Part shown: one piece after another, positions 49,072 to 59,706 of the stretch | How the letters are laid out: every line of letters starts with the position of its first letter | Position numbering within the stretch: position 1 is the first letter of the stretch | Assembly: GCF_038502225.1 (NCBI RefSeq) | Contig: NC_091357.1 | Span: forward strand, 5,055,725 to 5,119,724 | From: Cherax quadricarinatus | Lineage: Eukaryota > Arthropoda > Malacostraca > Decapoda > Parastacidae | Direction of reading: 5' to 3' | Length of the DNA: 64,000 nt | Made by a program: the position numbers and the translations under genes | Notes under the pieces: generated by a model | The model's input: the letters and a program-made list of their open reading frames with translations, nothing else | What the model was told of the DNA's origin: nothing | The model's database searches: none

Positions 49072-49133
49072 TTAACTCTTCTTGGGCATGCGGAAAAGTT
49101 TCATATTGGGGGTCTGGACAGTGAGAGGGTTAA

Positions 49134-49900
49134 CAGCATGGTGTACCTGAACCTACTGGCCCTTGCCTGTTCAGGTGCACCAATCCCATGTTTGCAAAAG
49201 CTAAAAGTACAGACAAATGAGATGGGTATATCTACATGCTACACGTATTCCTGCATATGCTAGAAGTTACAACTTAATCTGTCCATATCTTGCAAACATT
49301 GTACATGTAATATAATTGATTCCCTAAAACCACAAAATAATAATTAATTTTAAAAGAAAGAAAAAATACGAACCCAGTATTGGGGGGGGGGGACTTTCCA
49401 AGGACCTGCCATGAATACGAAAACCGTGGATAGTAACAAACCCTATATGTAAATCCTATACATGCCTATTATAAAATTTAATTGATAAATTATGCAAAAT
49501 AGGTCAAAAATTATCATTTTTTCACTGATGAGAAGCATTTCACAGCTTCTCTTAGGCTTTGAAAACTGCTAGCATCTCTACTTTTGTGCTTTGGGGCCAT
49601 TATTGTGCAAAATTAAGAGGTATTTTTGGGCCACAGTAAACCATGGATAACTGAAACCACAGATACCAAATCAGTGGATACAGGGGTTCTACTGTATATA
49701 AATATAAAACTTCTCATTTGTTTCCTGATCAGGTACATGTAATTTTATTAATCAACAATTTCATGTTTAGTATACACAGCATATATGCAAATTTTTTATA
49801 TTAAATATTAGTACTGTAATGTTCACAAAAATTTCAGACATTTCATTTGAAATTTACATTTAGGAAATACATGTATTCATCACTTACTTAAAAAACTTAC
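49134..49900. other. intron interval without recognised feature
   Basis: AT-rich. It contains a tract of 9-10 G at 49382-49391 and a possible DNA-transposon-like phrase accgtggatagtaacaaacc. No firm call. Confidence 0.3.
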
Positions 49901-50116
49901 TTTAGGAGTAATTATGCAGATTTTGAATGGAGCAAGAATCCATGGCCATCTAATGCATTTACCCTGGGACAATACTTCCACTGCGGCTGCCATAATACGG
50001 GAAACTCCCAGACCATAACAACCCATATGAAGTAACTCTGGTTTGCCTTTGTCATTCTGATAACATGCTTTAAGTGGTGCAGAATACTTCGTTCCTAGGA
50101 GAAAGGTGTGTCCAAC
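49901..50116 (-). CDS. PARS2: PARS2 exon: class II motif 3
   Basis: Acceptor tactag before 50116, donor gtaagt after 49901; 216 bp, 72 codons, phase 0 at both ends. Encodes VGHTFLLGTKYSAPLKACYQ (active site), then MGCYGLGVSRIMAAAVEVLS, where GLGVSR is class II motif 3 with the ATP-binding Arg. The 5.75-kb intron downstream (49900-44149) contains a LINE-A fragment, a SINE-like repeat and the composite MITE at 45871-49129. Confidence 0.93.
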
Positions 50117-50227
50117 CTAGTAATAAAAGTAATATTAGATGCTGAGAATGAGTATATATGGTATGTTGCTTCCAGGAGAAAGCTGTGTTTTACCTCGCAA
50201 GAATAATTATTACAATAATCTTAGTGC

Positions 50228-50537
50228 TACTTTTACTTACACTTAGGTTACACTACACATACATGTACAAGCATATATATACATACCCCTCTGGGTTTTC
50301 TGCTATTTTCTTTCTAGTTCTTGTTTATTTCCTCTTATCTCCATGGGGAAGTGAAACAGAATTCTTCCTCCATAAGCCATGCGTGTTGTAAGAGGCGACT
50401 ACAATGCCGGGAGCAAGGGGCTAGTAACCTCTTCTCCTGTATATATTACTAAATGTAAAAGGAAAAACTTGCGTTTTTCCTTTTGGGCCACCCCGCCTCA
50501 GTGGGATACGGCCGGTGTGTTGAAAGAAAGAAGAAAG
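50228..50537 (+). mobile_element. non-autonomous LINE-A derivative, 5'-truncated, 11-bp target-site duplication
   Basis: Flanked by aatcttagtgc (50217-50227, 50538-50548). It consists of LINE-A leader sequence (ccatggggaagtg, ccataagccatgcgtg, atgccgggagcaa, cttctcctgta) joined directly to the LINE-A 3' terminus (gggccaccccgcctcagtgg, cggccggtgtgttgaaag). The whole protein-coding region is missing. Same design as 54637-55099. Confidence 0.85.
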
Positions 50538-50611
50538 AATCTTAGTGCAAAGGCAATCTAATGAGTAATATTATACTATTACCTATTAAGATTTAAGATT
50601 TATTTTTTTAA

Positions 50612-51689
50612 CCCTTTGAATGTTTAAGTCGTATATATACGACTTACGAGGTACTGTTTGACGTATATATACTCATAAATTCTAGCGGCTTCAAATCAAG
50701 CAGGAGAAAGCTGGTAGACCCACATGTGAGAGAATGGGTCTGTATGGTCAGTGTGCACCATATAAAAAAAATCCTGGAGCACGCAGTGCATAATGAGAAA
50801 AAAATATATGACCGTGTTTTTTTTTTTTTTTTTTTTATTTAATTAAAATGCTGAGTTTGTGGTCTATTTTCGTATAGTATTTATGGGTGTATACTCGTTT
50901 TCTTGGTCTCATTTGATAGAATGGAAAACTTATTATAGAAACAGAGGTGATTTTGATTGGTTTTACTATAAAAAGAACCTGGAAATGGAGCTCAAAGTAG
51001 GGGAAATGTTTGATTTTTTGCTGATGTTCCAAAGTAAACAAATGATGTCATTGTCCAATAAATGTCCAACTAGCCATTCTAATATGCAGTCATGAATGGG
51101 TTGACATTATTTGTACAATTATTACAATATTGCAGTAGTCTGCATAACAGTAAATCTTCTATTTTTTGTTTGAATAAAAATTCAAAATAGAAAGCAAGAG
51201 TAATATCAGAAGGGCCTGGAGACGTGACTGATAAACAAAGAAAATTCTATTTTAGAGCGAGGAATGTCTGCATTGTTCATTCTGGACCTTATTTTGAAAT
51301 TGTCATATTTTTTAATTTTCATGAAATTGGCCAAATTGCAAATTTCTGACCACGTTATTGGGTAGTTGAAATCAGTAAATTGGCAGTTTCTTGTACTCAA
51401 TCGATAGAAAAAAAACGTTGTTCTAAAGAAATAGCTATGAGTTTGGTCGACTGGAACAATGGAATTAGCCAAAAATAGGGCTCAAAGTGGGCAAAATTGC
51501 CAATTTGTAAATATTGCTGAGGTTGATAACTTCGTGAGAGTGTAACTCCGTCAGTTTTCCATTAAATTTTTTTTTTTTTTGGTGTCATTATAATCAGGAA
51601 AAGATTCTCTATCATTTCATAAGAAATTTTTTTTTTTTTTTGCGCCACCAGGAGACACCTCAGGATTGGGGGTTGCGACAGTCGAGGGG
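50612..51689 (+). mobile_element. piggyBac-like MITE-A copy 3
   Basis: TTAA (50608-50611), ccctttgaatgtttaagtcg ... ggttgcgacagtcgagggg, TTAA (51690-51693). 1078 bp. Near the left end is a perfect 20-bp palindrome, aagtcgtatatatacgactt (50627-50646). Confidence 0.88.
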
Positions 51690-51699
51690 TTAATGAACC

Positions 51700-51940
51700 T
51701 GTTGTATTTCACAGAGGCAGGGTGACATAAAAAGAAAACCAAAAGCTTTTCTTTTTAAATATAGTAATTTATACAGGAGAAGGGGTTACCAGCCCCTTGC
51801 TTCCAGCATTTTAGTTAAGATTTCATTTGGATTTTTAACTTTGGAGGGTTAGCCACCCAGGATAAGCCAAGAAAGGTAGTGCGTCATTAGGGACTGTCTG
51901 TCTGATTTCCATTGGGGTCATATATATAGTGTACACTAAT
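51700..51940 (-). repeat. LINE-A leader/tail derivative fragment and adjacent repeat
   Basis: 51705-51820 resembles the inverse of the LINE-A derivative (gaggcagggtgacataaaaa, then tttatacaggagaaggggtt, then cttccagcattttagtt). 51826-51925 is the gttagccacccaggata repeat also at 4080-4370. Confidence 0.6.
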
Positions 51941-51944
51941 TTAA

Positions 51945-53020
51945 CCCTTTCAGGGTCCGTCCCGTAGATCTACGGCTTTACGTTCAGGGTCCAAACCGTA
52001 GATCTACGCCATGAGCTCAGCTCACTCTGATAAACTGTGAGTGGTACATTTGGGCCTAGATATGAGAGAATACATCTATGTGGTATGTGTGCACCACATA
52101 AAACAGATCCTGCAGCACACTGTGTATAATGAGAGAAAAAAAATGAAATCATGATTTTTCGATTAAAACAGCAACTTTGCAGTGTTTTTTCGTATGTTTT
52201 TTATAGTTGTATTTGCGATTTCTTGGTCTCATTTGATAGAATGGAAGACATATTACAGAAATAGAGATGATTTTGATTGGTTTTAGCATTGGAAATGGCT
52301 TGAAACTGAGCTCAAAGTAGCGGAAATGTTAAATTTTTGCCGATATTCAAGAGTAAACAAACGACCTCACACGTCTAATACACGTCAGCTGGTGGGTCTA
52401 ATATACATTCACAAATATGGTGATGATATTTATACAATTATTACAGTATTGCATAACAGTAAATCTTCTATTTTTTGGTGTGAATAAAAATTCATTATGT
52501 GAATAAAAAATCAAAATGGAATTTATTTGTAAAGCCTCAAAACATAACTAATGAACAGAGGATATGTTAGTTTAGTGCCAGGAATGCCTACATTGTTCAT
52601 TCTGGACCCTATTTTGAAATTGGAATATTTTGAACTTTGTGTTAAATTGGCCAAATTAACAATTTTCGATCACTTTATTTTGTAGTTGAAACAAGTTGAC
52701 TTGGCGATTTCTTGTGCTCAATCGATAGAATAGAAGTAATACTAGTGAAATAGCTAAGAATTTGGTTGATTGGAATAATGTAATTGGCCTAAAATGGGAG
52801 TCAAAGTCGGCAAAATCGCCGATTCGTAAATATCGCTGACACATCAAAATTCGCGAGAGCATAATTTTGTCAATTTTCCACCAAATTTCGTACTTTTTGT
52901 TTTATTACCTTCACAAAAAGATTCTCTACGATTTCATAAGAAAAAATAACAAATTTTTTTTTTGAAAATTCTTGGACACTGGTGCGTGACTCCAGATTTG
53001 GGCCTTGGACCCTGAAAGGG
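51945..53020 (+). mobile_element. piggyBac-like MITE-B copy 2
   Basis: TTAA (51941-51944), ccctttcagggtccgtcccg ... ggaccctgaaaggg, TTAA (53021-53024): terminal inverted repeats of about 15 bp. 1076 bp, no ORF. Two gtagatctac palindromes are within the first 70 bp. It is the uninterrupted reference for the composite at 45871-49129. Confidence 0.88.
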
Positions 53021-53197
53021 TTAAATGTTATAAAATACATAGTATCAAAGAACAATTAAATGTTTTGGTTCAGTTTTTGTAAATACACAAACTGTAACTA
53101 TATTCTGTTTAAAGTTAAAAATTCACAGTGAAAGGAAACTTTTCATCTACTTAAAAATGGTCAAATATATAATATTTTACAACAAAAATAATCATAC

Positions 53198-53388
53198 CTC
53201 TATTGCAAGTGTTTTGTTCAGCTGACCACCACATCTGGTGCAAAAGGCATCATCAGAGCTGGAAACCAGCGTAGCATTAGTCGAAAAATCACAACCATTA
53301 CAAAGCAGCAGAGTATCTTCTCCTATGGCTGCTTGGTAATGGTATTCATGGGAAAGACTACCACCAATGTTACCTGAATCACCAGCAA
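53198..53388 (-). CDS. PARS2: PARS2 exon: insertion region between motifs 2 and 3
   Basis: Acceptor cctacag before 53388, donor gtatga after 53198; 191 bp starting in phase 1 (2 nt complete a Val codon). Encodes AGDSGNIGGSLSHEYHY, a Cys-x2-Cys type segment (LLCNGCDFS and FCTRCGGQ) and a final ...LAIE that joins VGHTF of the next exon. GGSLSHEY is the conserved GGxxSHEF motif of bacterial/mitochondrial ProRS. Confidence 0.93.
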
Positions 53389-53389
53389 C

Positions 53390-53860
53390 TGTAGGGAATT
53401 ATTAAAAAAAAAAATGGCTATAGTTTGGTATAAAGAAAGGAAAAAATCCAGGTACCTATGATAAAACATACTGTAATAACTCTAAATACACGCACACCTT
53501 TCATTCTGCTAAGCGATATAAACTTCAAGAAGGCAAATGATATAGTATTCACCTTCTTGACAACTTTACCTGAAGAAAATCTACATATTGTACATATGTA
53601 CAATAAAAGTATGTATATCAAATGCTGGATAGTAAATAATGCACTTGTTGAACTAAGAGGTGTGTCACTGAATATTACATATGCATAAATTATTTACGTT
53701 ACTCCAACACCTGTACCTCATTTTCCAAAAGAATGAATCATGAATAGAATAATCTCTTGTATCCTTAAATATTAAGGTGATGTGAAAGAATTAGCTCATT
53801 CTATAACAGTGTACCGTTAAGTTGAGAAGATATTGATACACTATTAAAATGCATCATTAG
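53390..53860. other. intron interval without recognised feature
   Basis: Intron between PARS2 exons 54309-54179 and 53388-53198, left part. AT-rich, nothing recognised. Confidence 0.35.
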
Positions 53861-54125
53861 CCTGAGAAGACTGATTAAAGCTATGGCACTAAACACCTTC
53901 TATCTAGGCTGAGGGGTTGCACTCCTCCAGATGACTTCTCCACTTCAACTAAGGCTGAGGGTCAGAACTCAATATCTCCACTTGTTCAAATATCATTGTG
54001 TAGGCTGAAAGACTCAACACCTCAAATCTATACTTCATCACCTGGTTTCAATATATTAATTGTGAGGGACTGGACACTTCAAAATCTTCACTTTAACTGT
54101 TGCTTATATATCACAGCAGATTCAC
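53860..54125 (+). repeat. degenerate 60-65 bp tandem-like repeat
   Basis: Four imperfect units built on (a)ggctga(g/a)(g/a)g(g/t).. followed by (a)cac.tc.(a)aatct..acttc, starting near 53865, 53907, 53950 and 54002. A similar single unit lies at 3395-3445. Confidence 0.5.
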
Positions 54126-54178
54126 ACTTATCCATTTTCCACAAAAGTGTTAAAAAAGTCAGGAAAACATTTACTAAC

Positions 54179-54309
54179 CTTTTAAGTATGGTATGCCAAT
54201 TCTTTGAAAAATTCTATCATAGGCACTACCGATCTTGTTATAAGTGACAGAAGCTGCTGCTTCTGAGCAGTCAAATGTGTAGAGATCTTTCATTAGGAAT
54301 TCTTTACAT
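54179..54309 (-). CDS. PARS2: PARS2 exon following class II motif 2
   Basis: Acceptor tttcag before 54309, donor gttagt after 54179; 131 bp. One nt completes an Arg codon with the previous exon, and the final G starts the Val of the next. Encodes CKEFLMKDLYTFDCSEAAAS, then VTYNKIGSAYDRIFQRIGIP, corresponding to the REFxMKDxYTFD motif of prolyl-tRNA synthetases. Confidence 0.93.
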
Positions 54310-54394
54310 CTGAAAAATTTGGATATAATTAAAGAATAAATTAAAAAATATAGTAGAGTATTTATTACTTCTATTTTATTATTAGAGGCTAATT

Positions 54395-54540
54395 AATAGA
54401 TTATTATTATTATATTCAAAGAGAAGCACTAAACCTGTAAGGGTTATAAAGCATCTAGGAAATGGGGTTAATTAGGTTTGATCCAAGGAAGGGGAGGGTA
54501 GCTATAACACCTTGAATCAAGAGCCCCTTCAACATCATAG
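54395..54540 (-). repeat. SINE copy (older variant)
   Basis: attattattatattcaaaga, gaagcactaaacctgtaagg, gttataaagcatctagg, then ggtttgatccaag and cttgaatcaagagccccttc: inverse SINE orientation, diverged. Confidence 0.65.
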
Positions 54541-54636
54541 CAGTCACTTGTAAGGGACTGATTAACAGAGCATGCCTACTGTGAGCAACTGTATATAGCC
54601 TCAATGTGACTATTGCAAACACTTGCCAGTTTAACT

Positions 54637-55099
54637 TTTCCTTCTTCTTTCAACAAACCGGCCGTGTCCCACCAAGGCAGGGTGGTCCAAAAAGAAAAAT
54701 GAAAGTTTCTCTTTTTAAATTTAGTAATTTATACGGGAGAAGGGGTTGCTAGCCCCTTGCTCCTGGCATTTTAGTTGCCTCTTACAACACGCATGGCTTA
54801 CGGAGGAAGAATTCTGTTCCACTTCCCCATGGAGACAAGAGGAAATAAACAAGAACAAGAACTAGAAAGAAAATAGAAGAAAACTCAGAGGGGTATGTAT
54901 ACATATGCTTGTACATGTATGTGTAGTGTGCCCTAAGTGTAAGTAAAAGTAGCAAGATGTACCTGAAATCTTGCATGTTTATGAGACAGAAAAAAGACAC
55001 CAGCAATCCTACCATCATGTAAAACAATTACAGGCTTCCGTTTTACACTTAGCAGGACGGTAGTACCTCCCTGGACGGTTGCTGTCTACCATCCTACCA
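54637..55099 (-). mobile_element. non-autonomous LINE-A derivative, full-length, 11-bp target-site duplication
   Basis: Flanked by ccagtttaact (54626-54636, 55100-55110). On the minus strand it begins at the LINE-A 5' terminus (gtaggatggtagacagcaac), runs through the leader to cttctcccgtataaattact, and then jumps to the LINE-A 3' end (accaccctgccttggtggga, cacggccggtttgttgaaag). 463 bp against 3.6 kb for the parent. It retains both termini, as an efficient parasite of the LINE machinery would. Confidence 0.88.
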
Positions 55100-55110
55100 C
55101 CAGTTTAACT

Positions 55111-56290
55111 CAAACATTATAAAGTTCTGTACAGTAGACCATTTAACAAGGGTTCTTTTTGCAAGTTTTCTCCATTACACTATAGCCAAATTGAGGCATA
55201 TTCCCATCTAACACTTCGTAAAATTCATTTTACACGTTCTGCTTGTGAGTAGGGAAAAAATTTCAGTGCTGTAAGCTGGATGGCAGGGATTTGACCCTCT
55301 CTATGAAGTAAGTGCTGTGGGTCAGGCCATTGTCTTTGCGAGAGAGGCCTAGCTGTCTAGTGCTCTGTACATGTGTGTTCAGTACAATACCCAGTATTGT
55401 CTGTGAATTGGATTTTGATCTTTTCATTACCACATATTGCATCTTCCAAGGAACCATGGCACCCAGGAGGAAAGCAAGTGATGCAGAAGGGGCAGGGCAA
55501 AGTTAATAAACTTAAAAGTGGTTCATGTGTAGTGGATATGGCTAGAACATATGACTGACTGACGGACTTGACAATTTACTGAATGATTTGACTGATTTAT
55601 TGACTGACTTGACTACCATCCACATCAACTCAGTAGGACCACAGCATGCCTTTCCACTCCCTTCACAATCAACAAACACTAGCAACCACAGTTTAGGGTA
55701 AGAAATATTATTTCTGTTGCATTTGTACCCTTGAACAATAGAAAATACAACAAAAATTAATAGTTGCATTATCATTTTAATTTTTGTAACATTTGGAGAC
55801 CTATAAAAAAAAAGTTTTGTTTTTTTGGGGGGTCTCAAGAACGTAACCCTATCCTTCCTTTAAATTCTTCAGTTCCTTTAATACGGATTTGTCTAACGCT
55901 GCATTTTCAGGAACCTAACTACCGTGTTAATCGACGGTCTACTATACATACAAAATCTTGCCCACAGAATGCAATTTATTGTGATTAATGGTAACTGGTT
56001 TAAAATTTGTCCACCTTTTGGGTGTTGTTAAGCACAATTTGTAGCAAGAGTTGATATTACAGTTTTGTGGACTCTGTACGAGTTCTGGATTACTGTGCAG
56101 TACATTTAATGCCCAGCATTCAATAAGCAGATAGTCCGAACTCATGAAGCTTTTTTGTTCATAAGGTGCCACAAATAGGAGCTAGGTCACCATCTCTATT
56201 TTTATGTAAAAAATTTTTTAACTGAAATACTATAGAAGAAAATATATAATACAGTTGTGCAAAAATTGCAGACAAGTAATACAGGATGCA
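55111..56290. other. intron interval, mostly unassigned
   Basis: 55550-55615 is a loose (TGAC/TGAT)n stretch (gactgactgacggacttgac and similar). The rest has no recognised gene or repeat. Confidence 0.35.
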
Positions 56291-56549
56291 AAGCAACCAT
56301 GGGGGGGGAGTTGAATGACAGCCCTAGGCCTTTTGTGTTGCAATCAATACATCAGGAGCTTGCAGTGCTGCAAAAGAGAGGAGGTCCCAGGAAATACAAT
56401 CACAAAGAGTGCCTTTGCTGGAACTCTGGTGGAGGCACTCCCTGTGATCATATTTGCTTGGACCTCTTTTGCAACATTGCAAGCTCCTGAGTTGATTGCA
56501 ACAGAAAAGGCCTAGAGCTATCATTTAACTCTCCCTGTGGTTGTTTTGG
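56291..56549. mobile_element. foldback element with about 120-bp inverted arms
   Basis: The left arm (aagcaaccat, cctaggccttttgtgttgca, atcaggagcttgcagtgctg, caaaagagaggaggtccc, to agtgcc) is mirrored by the right arm (ggcactccctgtgatc, ggacctcttttgcaac, attgcaagctcctgagttga, tgcaacagaaaaggcctag, to tgtggttgttt). The centre is about 10 bp. No target duplication is certain. Confidence 0.8.
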
Positions 56550-56554
56550 ATATA

Positions 56555-57293
56555 CAGTAGGGCCACGCTTTACAGCGTTTCACCTTACAGCATTCCGCTA
56601 ATAAAGACATTTCAAATTATGACCAAAACTCACTATATAGCTCCCCCTGTCTTTCTAATATGGTGCATCCCACCCGGTTTGTTTACATTCTCCATGAGCG
56701 CACACCTCTATTATATCGTTTATGTCGTTTATGATGGCATTTAAAGGTAATTGTTAGAAATGATTAAACTTGGTGAACAAGGTATATCGATGGTAAAAAT
56801 ATGGCTCTGGGCCACATTAAATATCGTATAGCTATGTAGGTAGGTGTAGCTATGTAGCCCAGGTGGACTACATAGCTACATCTACCATCTACCTATACCT
56901 GACTTCCTACAAATAAATACTACTCGCCTCTCATCCTACATTAAGACTACACCTATTTTAAGGTAAATAATGAGTGTACTGTATGTGTATTTTGTCTCTG
57001 GGCTGCTTTAAATGTATATTAAGTTTGGGATGGGGAGCCATGGCTACCTACACCTGCCTTCTTACAAATAAGTATTACTCACCTCTTGCCCTACATGAAG
57101 ACTGCGAATATTTTAAGGTAAATAATGAATATACTGTGTATGTATTTGACTTTTTATTGTTTTTAATGCCCAGTTCTACTGTTAGCTTAATATATGTTAG
57201 TGTAAATGTCTTGTCTGGCATTTGTATGCATTTACAATGGAAAAAATAGCGTTCTGCTTTCCAGCAATGTCCGTTATAAGTGGGGCCCTACTG
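56555..57293. mobile_element. Tigger/pogo-like MITE, TA target duplication
   Basis: cagtagggccacgctt at the left and aagtggggccctactg at the right as terminal inverted repeats, flanked by TA (56553-56554, 57294-57295). 739 bp without transposase. Inside, 56895-57000 and 57045-57150 are two diverged copies of one segment (caaataa(a/g)tac/ttactc(g/a)cctct, then ttttaaggtaaataatga), and gtagctatgtag / ctacatagctac (56848-56882) is a short inverted repeat. Confidence 0.72.
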
Positions 57294-57295
57294 TA

Positions 57296-58140
57296 CTGTA
57301 TTAAGAAAATACTTAACATACTGCTTGAATCATAGTATTTAATGCATTTTTACTAATGTTCAGTGCTGTATAGCCCTTGTGGCTTAGCGCTTCTTTTTTA
57401 TTATAATAATAATAATACTAAAGTTCAGATGTTAGTCACTCCTACTACTTGCAGTACATTGTATTCATTGCTTCCTTACTCCTGCCTTTTTCCTTTCATA
57501 AGTGTCACATTTATGTGGTAGGGAGATTCCATGAATTGCAGTTTGGTAATTACTGGTATTGTCTTCCAGGTACTACTGTCCATGAACAAAGACTCGAAGT
57601 GTACCCACATGCTCAGTAATGAGGTATTGAATGAAGAGCCTAGCAGCTTCGTTAGTTTAAATAGCGAGATATTTGCCCGTTAATCAAATTTTAGTGCTGT
57701 ATGAACCTTAATGGGTTTAGTGCTTTTCATCAATAAAATAAATTATCAAATAGCATTTATACATAAAAGTATTAGAAGGTCAACACAAAGGAAAACATTC
57801 CTGTATTTATGTATTTACATAATTTTCTTTGTCAAATAGTTTGACATAGTGGATACTGAAAATAACAATCAATTAGTCAAATATCCTTTAATAAAATTAC
57901 ATTCTCATTACACAACATAAATAATGCTCTGCAATAGCTTCCTTTATTTCAATAAAGTCCTTGTGTGCCTATAAGAGCAAAGAAATATTTTGATGACCAG
58001 AACGCCATGAATTAACACTACTTTAAAAACAACCAATGTACACTGATGAGCCAGGATACAGACCATGATGCAACCCTACATGGCATTTTTGTCATCCTGC
58101 TATCCTGTCTGACCATTCATACTCTGTAATTGGGTACAGT
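57296..58140. other. intron interval with SINE relics
   Basis: 57360-57416 (gctgtatagcccttgtggct, tagcgcttctttt, then ataataataat) and 57695-57740 (gctgtatgaaccttaatggg) are old SINE 3' ends. The rest is unassigned. Confidence 0.5.
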
Positions 58141-58143
58141 ACT

Positions 58144-59508
58144 GTTTTTTTTTTTTATCACACTGGCCGATTCCCACCAAGGCAGGGTGGCCCGAAAAAG
58201 AAAAACTTTCACCATCATTCACTCCATCACTGTCTTGCCAGAAGGGTGCTTTACACTCCAGTTTTTAAACTGCAACATTAACACCCCTCCTTCAGAGTGC
58301 AGGCACTGTACTTCCCATCTCCAGGACTCGAGTCCGGCCTGCCGGTTTCCCTGAACCCCTTCATAAATGTTACTTTGCTCACACTCCAACAGCACGTCAA
58401 GTATTAAAAACCATTTGTCTCCATTCACTCCTATCAAACACGCTCACGCATGCCTGCTGGAAGTCCAAGCCCCTTGCACACAAAACCTCCTTTACCCCCT
58501 CTCTCCAACCTTTCCTAGGCCGACCCCTACCCCGCCTTCCTTCCACTACAGACTGATACACTCTTGAAGTCATTCTGTTTCGCTCCATTCTCTCTACATG
58601 TCCGAACTACCTCAACAACCCTTCCTCAGCCCTCTGGACAAAAGTTTTGGTAATCCCGCACCTCCTCCTAACTTCCAAACTATGAATTCTCTGCATTATA
58701 TTCACACCACACATTGCCCTCAGACATGACATCTCCACTGCCTCCAGCCTTCTCCTCGCTGCAACATTCATCACCCATGCTTCATACCCATATAAGAGCG
58801 TTGGTAAAACTATACTCTCATACATTCCCCTCTTTGCCTCCAAGGACAAAGTTCTTTGTCTCCACAGACTCCTAAGTGCACCACTCACTCTTTTCCCCTC
58901 ATCAATTCTATGATTCACCTCATCTTTCATAGACCCATCCGCTGACACGTCCACTCCCAAATATCTGAATACATTCACCTCCTCCATACTCTCTCCCTCC
59001 AATCTGATATTCAATCTTTCATCACCTAATCTTTTTGTTATCCTCATAACCTTACTCTTTCCTGTATTCACCTTTAATTTTCTTCTTTTGCACACCCTAC
59101 CAAATTCATCCACCAATCTCTGCAACTTCTCTTCAGAATCTCCCAAGAGCACAGTGTCATCAGCAAAGAGCAGCTGTGACAACTCCCACTTTGTGTGTGA
59201 TTCTTTATCTTTTAACTCCACACCTCTTGCCAAGACCCTCACATTTACTTCTCTTACAACCCCATCTATAAATATATTAAACAACCACAGTGACATCACA
59301 CATCCTTGTCTAAGGCCTACTTTTACTGGGAAAAAATTTCCCTCTTTCCTACATACTCTAACTTGAGCCTCACTATCCTCGTAAAAACTCTTCACTGCTT
59401 TCAGTAACCTACCTCCTACACCATACACTTGCAACATCTGCCACATTGCCCCCCTATCCACCCTGTCATACGCCTTTTAAACCAAATCCATAAATGCCAC
59501 AAAGGCCT
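58144..59508 (-). mobile_element. LINE-A copy 5, 5'-truncated, young
   Basis: The tail starts at 58144 (T run, then the complement of ccttggtgggaatcggccag). The copy extends to about 59508, within the RT palm, and is nearly identical to copy 3. No clear target duplication; the right end abuts another transposon at 59517. Confidence 0.88.
58397..59461 (-). pseudogene. LINE-A copy 5 RT palm to C-terminus, one nonsense codon
   Basis: Open 59461-58607 (MDRGAMWQMLQVYGVGG, GLRQGCVMSLWLFNIF, LLFADDTVLLG) and 58588-58397 (MERNRMTSRVYQSV, GRGRPRKGWREGV). The two are separated only by a TAG where copy 3 has TGG (the Trp of LLRWFGHVERM), at about 58604-58606. GCVMSP is GCVMSL here. Truncated, hence inactive. 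Confidence 0.88.
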
Positions 59509-59706
59509 AAAATAAACACAGGTGCTCCTTGACTTAGGATGGGGTTACATTCCAATGAACCCATCACAAGTTGAAAATATCCTAAGTCAAATATGATATA
59601 ATAAATATAAAAGTAAATAAGCGACTACTGTCACCAAATAAGGAAATAAATAATTACCGTAAATACCGATATTGAAAAGTAAACAAATGAATACAAGTTT
59701 ATCCTA

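Larger units (their letters stand above)
45871..49129 (+). mobile_element. piggyBac-like MITE-B-related element, composite of four insertions
   Basis: TTAA at 45867-45870 and 49130-49133. Ends cactttcgcttactgtgc and the complement of ccctctcactgtccag. Backbone segments (45871-46294, 47241-47281, 47508-47999, 49072-49129) align in order with MITE-B copy 51945-53020. Into it have gone a solo LTR (46295-47240), a LINE-A tail (47282-47507) and a MITE-A (48000-49071). Confidence 0.78.

Noticed and set aside
53418..53688. Extra PARS2 exon between 54179 and 53388
   Set aside because: Exons 54309-54179 and 53388-53198 join in phase and reconstitute a continuous ProRS motif order, so no exon is missing.
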